A stretch of DNA of 64,000 nt from Trypanosoma brucei gambiense DAL972 (GCF_000210295.1 NC_026742.1:1770293-1834292), one strand, 5' to 3'. Numbered from the stretch's first letter, positions 21,901 through 31,018 are shown. A program made the numbers and translations. Notes: generated from the sequence alone by a model not told the origin.

Positions 21901-23698
21901 GAGAATTTCTGCTAGGCGGCGCAATAACGTACAGGTCCAATCGGTTGGTGATATTCTTTTTCACCAAATGACAGTGAAGGCGCGAGAAGAGAAGTGTGTG
22001 TAACCATTCGTGATATTGTTTTAGTTTTTGTAACACCTTTTCCTTCTCGGCCGATCCATAGAAGTACGAAGGGTGTCCTTCCTTAACCGGTGGAAAGTGG
22101 GCCGACATCACGCGTTGTATCCGCTCATACACGGCTTGACAGAACTCTTCCAAATGCTTAAGGTGGACCTGGCCGTCTGCACCACACCGGTCAAACTCAG
22201 CGTTGTAGTCAGGTATCACGAGCTCTGGTGCATCTGCTCCCTCAACAACGTACTGTTTGAATACCTGGTGCTCCTGCCACTTCTTCTCCTTTACGGCAGC
22301 ATCGCAACAAATTAACTGTGATGGGCACACTTCTTTTGCAGCCACAGTGCACGTACGGCGTACCTGCCGTTGAAGATAGTCTGGGTGCTCAATAGGGGGT
22401 TCCTCCGTCAGTAGCGGCGCCAATGAGGGTGGAATTCCAAGCTTGCGGGTTCCCTTCCGCGTGGCTATTATACGCCAACTGGAGACCTCCATAGCTCGTC
22501 TGTGTGCGGCATGTAAAACTGGCTGAAGTGGTGGAGCTTGAGGACTTTCGGAGGGAACCACTTGTGAACTCATGGACCTGAGTCGGTAGGGTGCGCCCAA
22601 ACTCTGACGGTTCAACATGTCGTTCGCCGTCATGGCGCGATAGTCTCCTTCACGGTCTCCTATAAGTTCAAGAGTCAAGAATCGAGACTTCTCAACGTCA
22701 CGCAAAACATCCACCTGAATGGCGAAACGTAGATTCTTCAGGCACACGCCGGCCGGCTCCTCTGGGGGGCTAAATAAGGGAATAAGATGGACCCTGCTTC
22801 CAACGAATTCCTCATTCAACAGAGGAAACACCCGGTTGAGGAGCAGCTCTGTTTCCGAATGGAATATGAATGGTGGAGCCAGGATGGCCACCTCCAACAA
22901 CCGCCACCCGGATTCGATGTGGGGAAAGGGAACAAACTTGTTACCTGAAGCAACCACCGACTTTGTAAAGGTGGAAAGCCGATCTAGTGCAACCGTTTCC
23001 TTCTGCATCCAATCAGCCTTGCGCACCGTCTCCCGCATTGTTGAAGCAAAAGTACTTGTTGCCGGTTCCTCTTCAACAACAGTGCCAGTGATCCTATTCC
23101 CTTCAGCGTCCACCCTGAATGCTTCAATTGCGCACCGCCCCTCAGCACACTCCTCGCGAGTGGCCACCTCTTTACCTGAGGCATTACCTGCCGTCTCACA
23201 CAGTCTATTTCGTTCAAGAGCCTTCTCAATCTTCTTCATAACTCCTTCAGGTACCTGTGTGTTGCTCAGGTCGGCATGTACAACACCAGGGTTATGTTGC
23301 AGCAGTGAAAGGACCGCCAATCCGGCAGTGAGAGAAATAGTGTTACCTGAAAAATCGAGTTTTTCTAGACTCCGATGCTTAATCATTGCCCGACAGAAGA
23401 AAGCAACAGAGTCATTGTTGAGACCACTGCAAGGAACAATGAGCTCCTTCAACTTGTCGTTCTTCACAAGGAGGCTCGTCACAGCCTGAAGCCCAACGGC
23501 ACCGATATAATTCCGCCTAAGATCCACAACCTCGCTAAAACGTATGGTTTCCACTTGCGACGCAAGCAGTGGGTTCATTTTAGCTTTCAATGAAATGTAA
23601 TTGGCGACAAGCTCCTCGTACGCGTCCGTGCTTCTCGTGTCCTCCTTCTGCGGCATGAACTGCGAGGGAAGAAGAACAGGACTCTGCGCGTTAGTCAT
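18962..23698 (-). CDS. LRR / STAND-NTPase-like / WD40 protein
   Basis: A 1578-aa protein with three parts. Residues ~45-170 form leucine-rich repeats of the ribonuclease-inhibitor type. A middle module (~570-1000) looks like a STAND/NACHT ATPase: it has the hydrophobic Walker B motif VVILDGIDN with D717, followed by a helical region. At the expected P-loop (592-601, IAPPSRNSLL) the glycines and lysine of GxxGxGK[ST] are missing. Residues ~1150-1578 hold WD40 repeats (for example IITASADRSICAVHP) and an acidic stretch near 1500-1540. Similar orders occur in NWD1/TEP1-type scaffold proteins. ATG start. It may be a scaffold rather than an active NTPase. Domain calls are by eye; function is unknown. 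Confidence 0.8.
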   Translation of the reverse strand: MTNAQSPVLLPSQFMPQKEDTRSTDAYEELVANYISLKAKMNPLLASQVETIRFSEVVDLRRNYIGAVGLQAVTSLLVKNDKLKELIVPCSGLNNDSVAFFCRAMIKHRSLEKLDFSGNTISLTAGLAVLSLLQHNPGVVHADLSNTQVPEGVMKKIEKALERNRLCETAGNASGKEVATREECAEGRCAIEAFRVDAEGNRITGTVVEEEPATSTFASTMRETVRKADWMQKETVALDRLSTFTKSVVASGNKFVPFPHIESGWRLLEVAILAPPFIFHSETELLLNRVFPLLNEEFVGSRVHLIPLFSPPEEPAGVCLKNLRFAIQVDVLRDVEKSRFLTLELIGDREGDYRAMTANDMLNRQSLGAPYRLRSMSSQVVPSESPQAPPLQPVLHAAHRRAMEVSSWRIIATRKGTRKLGIPPSLAPLLTEEPPIEHPDYLQRQVRRTCTVAAKEVCPSQLICCDAAVKEKKWQEHQVFKQYVVEGADAPELVIPDYNAEFDRCGADGQVHLKHLEEFCQAVYERIQRVMSAHFPPVKEGHPSYFYGSAEKEKVLQKLKQYHEWLHTLLFSRLHCHLVKKNITNRLDLYVIAPPSRNSLLLHSADISAVSELISSFTWGLLTKSAQKCRVAYHTTHSALLTEEPTELRNIICTIIHQLYPNQEVYRSAIGEVDLGRLQKLFLDTITEKGKMAEQLNGNGDAKSDGNEKVITVVILDGIDNVIAPVEPCTALRMCEKTGKDVWEAPALRPGAFACLPYCLSRNVRLVLGCETDSTLYKQLQTRGKDSVEFLPVGNMTPNDFDDMLRPEVMGRIGVTLSDDDFMLIRQKEQALCPEYVLQVVDVLRSFNEAPGLGTHAIKVSLPGTVDGMVQQVYDKLNDSFGTALIRKCTRLLVCSRWGIHEPQLRAMLQLTCTRFNRLIRMMRPLIYSGTVCNIGTEGGNALNVRVCIRSRAFRELIKREDVLEEGSESDYKVWHGMLLRCYHDVVHEVLGREKGEVLLGLSSTNPFERTAVKELPYHAVEAQEAHVIHRVVLTMPYLMVVYRNSLGYHLVRELISAFNSFHESYEVGEYTFDEDVDVTTRQKPTSILRLRDYIYFLRQHNSKLTKYPHLVVGTAIESGNRYPYVSMDARAYVTQMLTITCPLRQRRLSFFTTMALSAKKQIHQRTITACCIPSRGKRIITASADRSICAVHPVTGAVEVQVRRSPSAVESLLWCETGAYHATVCHDRTLLIYDSAEMNIVSRCDGGTFGAPLTSVAFSARGRFYLVTTEDLYLRAYDTEKTSVVLDVDQRHFLEKCEMADINRIRGFTTVLPHRSEDEIFYSVCHNVVIMWQLSTARNAFEKERTFSLPFSVESGKMIRSCTHFLLYPAPFPPTASGHLPPPRQLRLCDVEAGREVAVLVSSCNHVVYQLSSNERMVAAGLEDGSVAVYRLPWSRIRQVGDAAVDVLAVTPTNHFSAFRYSALPTVSGLRFKWGDDGIFALGNDKQLKFWVLPRKHMPFPVPDDDTVDEMQGESIELMEEEPEDEVIEGVADAEFVHECEITAWDVATEPSDKAAAVVIGDPTGRLTMLRMWSPAT

Positions 23699-24221
23699 CT
23701 TTGCAATTATTTTCTAAACCCCAACAATAATAAATTCTCCCACACCCGTCTCAATTGGGTTCCCTCCTTCTACTCGGTCTTCTTTTAACCAGTTCTTGCT
23801 TTTCCCCTAGCCTTGGGTATATCAAACCCCTATCTGGCCTTCCGATGACGTTAGTCACTTTTGTTCTTTCTTATCTCTGCCCTATCTTCAAGTGAAACAA
23901 TGGACAACAAATTGAAAATGGTGGAAAACGAAATGAATGAAGACATATTCTGCCTAATACAAAAATAAAACAACAGGTGTCTAGTAAAAACATAAAAAGA
24001 GACGGGTGTATAGAACAACGAGCAAGGAAGCGCATAACCTTCGGATGCAAGACATAATTGTAATGAAAACACACTGCCAGCGCAAAACCACAACATGCAC
24101 ATGATTCCCGGCCATTCCGTGCCTCTCCACCATGCCTTGTCAACGAGCTACCGTTTTCTTTTTGTTTTTACCATCTTCCCACTCTAAGGCATCTTTCCTG
24201 CCCTAACCCCTGTGTACTCGA
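23699..24221. other. 523-nt spacer
   Basis: 5' flank of the LRR/WD40 gene and 3' flank of the Spt4-like gene. No ORF or RNA gene supported. The plus-strand purine-rich stretch about 23880-24010 may contribute pyrimidine tracts on the transcribed strand. Confidence 0.65.
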
Positions 24222-24680
24222 TCATGCACCACTCATCGCCAACAGCAGTTCCTCGTCCGTCATGACTGGTCCTAGTTTATCCTCGCCAGGCATCCCATCA
24301 CCATTAGTATTGTCAACATCATTTCCACTGTCACCATCCTCATCCTCATCATATACGTCGTTTTCTTCAACCTCCTCGTCCTCCTCACCGCTTTCGTCTT
24401 CATCGCACAACTCAGTGGCAAACACTCCGTTCGGGCAGTTTGTTCGGTTGATTAGCCGACCAACCCACGACTTCTCCGGCGCAATGAGACCTATAAAATT
24501 CGAGAACTCCGCCGTGGCGACATCCAAAAGCTCCTCACGACTGACCGGCCCCGTCCCGCATACCTGACAGCCCTCATGAAGAAACTGCTGCTCTGTGATA
24601 ATTAAGCGGCACCGGCGGCAGGCGAGGTAACCATGGTCTCCAACCGGAAGCTGTGGCGGTGGCTCGCTGTCACCACTCAT
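24222..24680 (-). CDS. Transcription elongation factor Spt4 homologue with acidic tail
   Basis: A 152-aa protein. Residues 1-80 match Spt4, the small zinc-binding partner of Spt5 (DSIF) that binds RNA polymerase II. The zinc ligands are C21, C24, C38 and C41 (ACRRC ... GCQVC). The hallmark segment FSNFIGLIAPEKSWVGRLI at about 59-77 corresponds to the Spt4 'F.G.I...PE.SWV' core. Residues ~92-130 are very acidic, a tail that most Spt4 proteins (about 110-120 aa) lack. The frame is open to 24986, but the first ATG after a candidate splice acceptor near 24826 is 24680, and no other ATG lies between. Spt5 is not in this window. The assignment rests on pattern recognition of the zinc finger and core. 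Confidence 0.85.
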   Translation of the reverse strand: MSGDSEPPPQLPVGDHGYLACRRCRLIITEQQFLHEGCQVCGTGPVSREELLDVATAEFSNFIGLIAPEKSWVGRLINRTNCPNGVFATELCDEDESGEEDEEVEENDVYDEDEDGDSGNDVDNTNGDGMPGEDKLGPVMTDEELLLAMSGA

Positions 24681-25135
24681 TGGAGTCCACACACACGGAC
24701 ACGCACAAGCACACCTTTTAGTGTTAGTGTAGGTGTTGCCGTTGATGCCTAAATATGTTTTTACCTCTTCTTCCACTCTGCCGCTGATTGTCCCCCCCCC
24801 CTTCCCTCTCAAATCCAAAAGACTACTAACAATTGCAACCCGAACAAACAGAAATAAATAGTTCAAAGCGAAGAAGCAAAGAAAAAAAGGGGAACTGGTG
24901 CGGCACGGCGTGCCGTTGAGGCAGAGCAGTGCTAACATCATGTAAACAGCCGGGTTTAGACGGTGAAGCAACGGGCAAAGATTCATTTATGGCATCACAA
25001 CAAATAACGGCCGGAAGAAAAAGAGGAAAAATATCCATGACGTGATGGTATGTCCTCCCGCTCTTTCCAACCCTCGTCTGTACCCCTTATTTACCACGTA
25101 GTCCTCGATCTGTCACCCACCATTTTGCACTATTA
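24681..25135. other. 455-nt spacer with the Spt4 5' UTR
   Basis: 5' UTR and splice signals of the Spt4-like gene, and the 3' flank of the SET gene. The open frame that runs back to 24986 ahead of Spt4 crosses the predicted splice site and is not regarded as coding. Confidence 0.65.
24822..24892 (-). promoter_or_regulatory. Candidate spliced-leader acceptor of the Spt4 gene
   Basis: Minus-strand pyrimidine tract (about 24892-24866) followed by AG at 24827-24826 and a second AG at 24824-24823. No ATG occurs from here to 24680. Predicted 5' UTR about 145 nt. Confidence 0.55.
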
Positions 25136-27478
25136 TTAGCCTATGCGAGCCAAAAATGGATCGAATGTGTTAATATCCTTCGTTGCAACTGCAGCAATGT
25201 ATGGGCAGCCGAGTGCATCTACTGTGAGCACAAATTGCAGATTGCACAACTCAAGTACCCGTTGAGACGTTAGTGAGGGATCTCGCGCATTGGCTCCGAC
25301 CTCGCTCCCGCTGAAAGTTATGACAGAAGTGCTTGTACTTCCGCAATCACCTCTGTCCGGCAAGGCGATACAGGGACAAAACATTAATTCATTTGTAACC
25401 ACTAGCGCAAGGCTCTCAAACAGCCTTAGAAGATCCACCAACGCCATGCGTTCAACCGCCGCTTCGGCGCCAACCCCCTCATGGTTGCTGCTGAGCTCAT
25501 CACGCACCCTCTTTGGTATGAAGTACTTCATAGGAATTCGCATCACGGACCCGTCGGGCCTCCTCCTCGTGTCGTGCACCAGTTGAATCAACCCGCCAAC
25601 GGATGCAACAACATCGCCGCTGCGGTACGTCTTACCGGCGAATACCCGACGTGTGACGTCACTCAACAAACTCCGTACTGCTCGAAGTGCATTCGCGTCA
25701 TCGTCCCCACTACCACTACAAATCAGTGAGTCTGACAACAGGAAGAAGTAATCGGTACAGAACCCCCGCTCGGCAGCGGGGGAACTACCAACTGTACCAC
25801 AGCGCTTGGCGATATCATATTTCCCGGGCACGTGCGGATCACTAATGTTTTGGTCCTCTTTTACCCACAATTCTTCCTTCTTTCGCCGGACCCGGGGCTG
25901 GCGACCTCTCCGAGGTCGCTTCTTTCCGCGCGTTTCGTGGGGTTCCTCCTCTGCACCATCCTCATCATCCTCGTTGCGCTCGTTTTGCAAGGAACTACCA
26001 CCACAATTATTGTCACTTTGGTGCATTTCGTCTGACAACGGTTGATCGGCCTCCTGTTCCGCTAGCGTATTCACTGTATACAAAAATATGTCATTATGGG
26101 TGTCAAATTTGGAGTGTCTGCCGATCGTCGTAAGCGGCACCGCCGCATCCCAAACCTGCCACGGTAAGAACGGAACGTTCAGGGGCCAATTTATGGGATG
26201 AGATGTAAACAGCGTGGTTGAAGAAGCTTGTGTGCTTCCACTTCCACTTGAACTCTTGCTTTGACTGCCGCGGATGTTGTCCTCGTTATGTATGTCCTTG
26301 GACTGCACGGACAAATGAGAACAGTGAGAGTTAGCCTCGGGACTGGAACCAACAGTGCCATCTGCAATATTTTGTGCGTCTGTGGAACTGATGGTTTCAC
26401 GCTGCGAAGTAACGGGTTCGGTCGGTAACGTGGGGCCCGTCAACACCTCTTGCGGCAGCGGCGCCCTGCAGCAAACCGCAACTAACCGAGTTCGATATAC
26501 CCGAGGTGAGCGACAGTACGGGCAGAAGTCAACTTGGGGTGTGGGAAAGTTGCGGATGCTCCACATTCCACATTGTGGGCACTCCCAAAACAACTCCACG
26601 TCAGTATCACTCGTACTCGTACTTGGTTGACCACTGCCGCTCCTGCTCCGCTCGGTAACCCCTCCACTGGTTACTCTATTTTGGTTGCTGCAGCAGGGTT
26701 GCAAGCTGTTAGCTGACAATACTCCCACAATCCTCGAGTTTCCCCCGCGATTGTCAACACTAATATTGCTGTCGTTGTGCTTGCCCTCAAGCCTCGTTAC
26801 ACCCCGAAATTGAAATGGCATGGGACTTCTCACGCGATATCGTGTCAACAACTCACCTTTGATCCCCGTCCACGGGCTGTGCGTCAAGTTGTGAGCCTTC
26901 CCATACGACATAAGAATTTCCTCCCCCTTATTAATGATTCGTCTGCTGACAAGAGCAGTGTATGTCTCCCCACGTGCGGTGAAGCGGCTCTCCGCACTAA
27001 TGTTTGCCGTAACGCCCTCCATCCCTCTCGGATCGTTCGCAAACCGACCATAATTTCCAGCAAACTCCGCATCCAGTGCGTAATCATCACTGAGTGATCC
27101 GTAACCCATGGTATATGTTCTCGAGCTGCATGAAGTCCCAAAAATCTCCACATAACCGCTGTAGGGCGTGACAACAAAATTCGCTGGAATCGTCCTCTTC
27201 GCAAAGAGACCAATTTGCCCGAATGCCGGATGACGTCTGTCTGTAATCACCCGTAACTCTGTGTAATTCCCTGGTAAGTACACCGGCACGGTGAAGCACG
27301 GCAAAATATCCGAATCAATGAGTGACTCGGCGTGAGCAAGGACCCCCATATGGAAAATCATGCGGTCATGTTTGCTGATTGACGGATCGAAGGCCAGAAA
27401 ATTCCGTGATTGTTCTCCCACGGGGAACTTAAGTGAGCGACGGGCAGGGGCACATCGTAACGGGGAATGCACATCCAT
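25136..27478 (-). CDS. SET-domain protein with zinc ribbon and possible second SET-like half
   Basis: A 780-aa protein. Residues ~75-195 form a SET fold: an N-terminal GLFAKRTIPANFVVTPYSGYVE strand set, a central GNYGRFANDPRG in place of the usual N-H-S-C signature, and the C-terminal GEEILMSYG ending at about 193. Residues ~294-322 hold two CxxC pairs (CPQCG ... CPYC), a zinc ribbon. A very basic patch at about 512-540 could be a nuclear localisation signal. Residues ~576-780 again show SET-like spacing, including GKTYRSGDVVASVGG and a final segment ending DINTFDPFLARIG that resembles the first domain's end. ATG start. The changed NH motif leaves methyltransferase activity uncertain. Confidence 0.8.
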   Translation of the reverse strand: MDVHSPLRCAPARRSLKFPVGEQSRNFLAFDPSISKHDRMIFHMGVLAHAESLIDSDILPCFTVPVYLPGNYTELRVITDRRHPAFGQIGLFAKRTIPANFVVTPYSGYVEIFGTSCSSRTYTMGYGSLSDDYALDAEFAGNYGRFANDPRGMEGVTANISAESRFTARGETYTALVSRRIINKGEEILMSYGKAHNLTHSPWTGIKGELLTRYRVRSPMPFQFRGVTRLEGKHNDSNISVDNRGGNSRIVGVLSANSLQPCCSNQNRVTSGGVTERSRSGSGQPSTSTSDTDVELFWECPQCGMWSIRNFPTPQVDFCPYCRSPRVYRTRLVAVCCRAPLPQEVLTGPTLPTEPVTSQRETISSTDAQNIADGTVGSSPEANSHCSHLSVQSKDIHNEDNIRGSQSKSSSGSGSTQASSTTLFTSHPINWPLNVPFLPWQVWDAAVPLTTIGRHSKFDTHNDIFLYTVNTLAEQEADQPLSDEMHQSDNNCGGSSLQNERNEDDEDGAEEEPHETRGKKRPRRGRQPRVRRKKEELWVKEDQNISDPHVPGKYDIAKRCGTVGSSPAAERGFCTDYFFLLSDSLICSGSGDDDANALRAVRSLLSDVTRRVFAGKTYRSGDVVASVGGLIQLVHDTRRRPDGSVMRIPMKYFIPKRVRDELSSNHEGVGAEAAVERMALVDLLRLFESLALVVTNELMFCPCIALPDRGDCGSTSTSVITFSGSEVGANARDPSLTSQRVLELCNLQFVLTVDALGCPYIAAVATKDINTFDPFLARIG

Positions 27479-28112
27479 TCCACACGAGGAAACACTGCAA
27501 TCGTGAATGATAGTAAAAGGAAAATGGGACGAGCCGTTGTGAAGGGGGAAATGCTCTCACTGACGTGAAGACACAGACGCACACGCACGCGCACAAAACG
27601 CTTTCGCTGCGGTGTAGGACTCTCCCTAACTCCTCCACGATCGCCACTGATATATTGGGCTTCGTTGCAAGTACACCGCAACGAAGAGCACACATAGTGA
27701 AAAAAAAAAAGGAAAGGTAGTGTCAAAAAATAAAAGGGGGAAGGAAATAAGGTACAGGGGAGAATAAAATCGACCCAAGCAACTAATACACTAACGGGAC
27801 ACGCCATAATAATGAAACATAGGTGTTATCGGCACCACCGGCGAATGTTTTCCACTTTTGAAAACTCCACCCCCAAATCCACCGCCACCGGTGCCGTTAG
27901 CCGCAGCGCCACAGATTTTTACCAGGTGGTGAGACGTGCTAGCCCACGAACCGCATAGTCGAGACGTTACCACACACCACTCAGGTATAAACGTGTACAC
28001 ATTCCAGTTAAACGACCAAAATAAAACAAAAAAGGGACTTGTGGTTTACACCTGCAGTTCTTCACCCCCTGCCTCCGCCACACACAAACACCCTTTTTAC
28101 CCAGAGAAAGTC
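27479..28112. other. 634-nt spacer
   Basis: 5' flank of the SET gene and 3' flank of the DUF1764 gene. A 149-codon minus frame overlaps the SET start in another phase but shows no family features. Plus-strand purine run near 27697-27750, a candidate pyrimidine tract on the transcribed strand. Confidence 0.6.
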
Positions 28113-28610
28113 TTAAAAACAGCAGTCACAATCAAAGGGGCAATTTGGAGTTGTCCCCGCATTGGGGTTTGATGATGTAATTTTCCGCAGCTCCTCTACG
28201 GTAATGATGCGGTCAACACCTTCCCGCCTGAGCAATGTTTCCGGTACTTCACAATCAGCCAGTGGGTCGCCACCTTTTCCCGTCTTCTTATTTCTACCCT
28301 TCTTTTCCTTTGGCTGTGAGGACACGTTAAAGAAATCTGCATCGCTCAGCTCCAACGTCTTCTCTGGCGCACGATAAAGACCATCGGAGGTAGTGAGCCG
28401 TGACTGTCCCTTTACCGTGCCACGCGCCGGTTGGGCACTAGACTGCAGTTTTTTATCTTTAATTACACCAAAGATATCGGCAATATCCGAACCCTTATCC
28501 AAGACGGCTGTAGCGCACTTCCAAGCCATCTTTGATTCACTACCAGCCGGTGACGAACTGTGTTTCAGAATGCCCCTTCCACCAGGCTCTTGTTTTTTTG
28601 CCTTCTTCAT
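28113..28610 (-). CDS. DUF1764 family protein
   Basis: A 165-aa Lys/Ser-rich protein of unknown function. The C-terminus NPNAGTTPNCPFDCDCCF is the hallmark of the eukaryotic DUF1764 family. A DIADIFGVIKDKK segment near 42-54 matches the family's N-terminal 'DIF' motif, and a DADFFNV segment precedes a Lys-rich stretch (~98-113). The ITVEELRKI stretch before the tail also fits. The cysteine-rich end could bind metal. The start is the only upstream ATG in frame. Family recognition is confident; biochemical role is not known. Confidence 0.85.
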   Translation of the reverse strand: MKKAKKQEPGGRGILKHSSSPAGSESKMAWKCATAVLDKGSDIADIFGVIKDKKLQSSAQPARGTVKGQSRLTTSDGLYRAPEKTLELSDADFFNVSSQPKEKKGRNKKTGKGGDPLADCEVPETLLRREGVDRIITVEELRKITSSNPNAGTTPNCPFDCDCCF

Positions 28611-29504
28611 TAGAAGCTACATGTGGGGTGAAAGTAAGAAGCGACCAATAGCCAAACAACACATATGATAAAAACATAGATAATCAAATACGCAATCATG
28701 TATGGTACAAAACAAAAAAGCGAGACAAAGTGCAGCACGTTGTTATGAATAACGGCAACTGAGAGGAACGTGTTTTTGAGTTCAGCATAATGGAGGGGAT
28801 ACCCAAACCCCCATAAATACACACTCGACGACCAAACACATCCCACTCTCGAAAACGACATCAACTGTAAAGAGGATGGAAAAACAACACACAAACCAGT
28901 ATTACTGGTGAGCAGATTGAACAGATATGTGGAAGTTTCACCACTCACACAATCTGTTATCACCACACAACAGATGACTATCATTCATTTCCCCACACAA
29001 ATACTTGGGCCCACAAACCAAGTGTCCGCTACACATTTCCCTCTTCTCTCACCTGAAAGAGGGGAAAATAAACGCGGTCTCTCTGCTTCTCCGGGGGAGC
29101 AAACAGACAAAAGAAAAAGTAAGTTTAATACAATATGAAAGAAACAAACAAGAGCGCTTAAACGGACAGGAGCAAGCACCTCCTCACTATTACTTCTCTG
29201 AAGCGGGAGGAAGCCACCTTCCTGCCATCAAAGATGATGTACTGATGCTTTTCTGGGTACATATTCAATTAATCCACCCCGCCATTCCCTACTCTGCTAC
29301 CCTCAACATTCAAGTGGAACAGCTGAAAGCCATATACGGTACAGAATAATAAATTCAAACTCTGCACGTGCTTCTGAGCATAAATGTGCACACGCGGATA
29401 GTAGATAACGTATACACGGTTGGAGGATAGCTGGAAGCAGCGAAAATCAGATGACGTACTGGAAAGAAAAGGGGGGGGAGGAGCAATTCCACTCATCTTT
29501 TCTT
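28611..29504. other. 894-nt spacer
   Basis: 5' flank of the DUF1764 gene and 3' flank of the Xaa-Pro peptidase gene. A 124-codon minus frame (28610-28984) and a 114-codon plus frame (29005-29349) are not supported by composition or family. Nothing else recognised. Confidence 0.6.
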
Positions 29505-30974
29505 TCAAGGGGCATTTTTTTGGTTAACAAACACCACTGGTTCACCGACGAATGGCACACCAGCCATTGTGCGTTCAATCTCCTCCACTGTTCGCGGGAC
29601 GACCGTAAGGTTTACGACACCTGTTTCGGTAATTACCACATCGCTCTCAATGCGCACGCCACCAAAGTTCCACAGCTTCCGGAGCCCTTCCTCATGGAGG
29701 TGAGGTTTCATTTCAGGGTTGACGAAGGCATCGGTAAGAAGCGAACGATTAATATAACAACCGGGTTCCACAGTGAGGCACATTCCCTTCTCCAGCACCC
29801 GTGCCGTTCTCAACTTACAGCAGTCGCTCTCGACAGGGCGCTTGGGACAATCTTCCAAGTAGCCCCCTACATCGTGCACATCCATGCCGAGCAAATGCCC
29901 CAGCCCATGAGGTTGGAAGAGACCCATAATACGCTTTTGCATTATGGTGTCTACATCTCCCATGAGTAAACCAGCACGCAGCAAGTGCTTGCACATGACA
30001 CGCAACGCCAACTTGTGCATATCCACCCAGTTTGTACCGGGTCTGAGACTCTTCATCACTGAGTCGTGCGCGTCCAGAACGGCATTGTATATCATCACTT
30101 GGTCAGAGGTAAACTTACCGTTCACGGGAAAGGAGCAAGTAATGTCACTTGCATATCCCATGTAATGGCCTCCCATATCTAGCAGGGCCATAGAGCCATC
30201 CTCAATGGGTGCGTCGTTATTTGGGTAATGCAGCACTGCGCCGTAGTGTCCCGTAGCGCAGATGCACGTATACGCCACCTTCCTGCAACCGCCGTGGTAA
30301 TAAACATGATGCAAAAAGGTGGATTCGAGTTGGTGCTGGGACATACCGGGCTTGCACTGTTGCATCACATGAATGTGAGCATCGCTGGAAACACGACACA
30401 CATACCGCAGAAGGTCGATTTCTAAATCCGTCTTGTAGCAGCGTTGCCGACTTAATGTATCAAAAAGAAAGTCAGTAGATGTATTCAACTTCGAAGGTTG
30501 GGGAAGTTGAGCCGTCAGCACATTGAGGCCACTGTCGCTGTTTACCCCCTTCATCACCTCAACCGTAGCCACACCCTTCGCAGCGAATGTTTCATTAATC
30601 TCATCCGTGTAGTAAACCTCCTCCACGCCCGTCGCCTCCTTGACGCTTGCGGGAGTGGGCAACTCACCCATCCAAACCGCGTATGATGCCGGGAGGCGGG
30701 GAATGAAAAGAATTCCAGTGCCATCAGTAAGAACAGCACCGAAACAATCAGGAATGTCACAACCGAATAGGTAAGCGAAATAACTCTCCTGCCAAAAGAG
30801 ATGGTTCACATCAGTGGAGTTTACCGGAACCTCCGAACTCCCTTGAAGGAAAGCGGCGTGTGTGTCATCCATGCATGTCTGCATCGATGCAGCAAGGCGC
30901 TGGCGCTGCTCCTTGTACATATCTGGACTGATCTCGAATGGATAGGCGGTGTTGCGAATACAATTTGACGACAT
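29505..30974 (-). CDS. Xaa-Pro dipeptidase/aminopeptidase (M24B, prolidase-like)
   Basis: A 489-aa metallopeptidase expected to cleave the bond before proline in di- or oligopeptides. Residues ~10-165 match the N-terminal AMP_N domain and ~185-465 the 'pita-bread' M24 domain. All five metal ligands are visible: D266 and D277 (LLDMGGHYMGYASD), H360 (HGLGH), E403 (VEPGCY) and E443 (GGVRIESD). The spacing matches prolidase closely. There is no obvious signal peptide, so it is probably cytosolic. The frame runs further up to 31130, but a candidate splice acceptor at 31118-31119 and the absence of any other ATG place the start at 30974. Prolidase versus aminopeptidase P cannot be settled here. Confidence 0.92.
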   Translation of the reverse strand: MSSNCIRNTAYPFEISPDMYKEQRQRLAASMQTCMDDTHAAFLQGSSEVPVNSTDVNHLFWQESYFAYLFGCDIPDCFGAVLTDGTGILFIPRLPASYAVWMGELPTPASVKEATGVEEVYYTDEINETFAAKGVATVEVMKGVNSDSGLNVLTAQLPQPSKLNTSTDFLFDTLSRQRCYKTDLEIDLLRYVCRVSSDAHIHVMQQCKPGMSQHQLESTFLHHVYYHGGCRKVAYTCICATGHYGAVLHYPNNDAPIEDGSMALLDMGGHYMGYASDITCSFPVNGKFTSDQVMIYNAVLDAHDSVMKSLRPGTNWVDMHKLALRVMCKHLLRAGLLMGDVDTIMQKRIMGLFQPHGLGHLLGMDVHDVGGYLEDCPKRPVESDCCKLRTARVLEKGMCLTVEPGCYINRSLLTDAFVNPEMKPHLHEEGLRKLWNFGGVRIESDVVITETGVVNLTVVPRTVEEIERTMAGVPFVGEPVVFVNQKNAP

Positions 30975-30982
30975 GTCGTGTT

Positions 30983-31018
30983 CTCTCTCTATCTCTCTCT
31001 CTCTCTTTCTCTCTCTGA
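30983..31018. repeat. (CT)n tract in the peptidase 5' UTR
   Basis: Imperfect CT dinucleotide run on the plus strand, giving (GA)n in the mRNA a few bases upstream of the ATG at 30974. It encodes the Arg/Glu-rich stretch that makes the longer open frame look coding. Confidence 0.8.

Noticed and set aside
27358..27807. 149-codon minus-strand frame overlapping the SET gene start
   Set aside because: Out of phase with the SET frame, extends into spacer, no recognisable domain.
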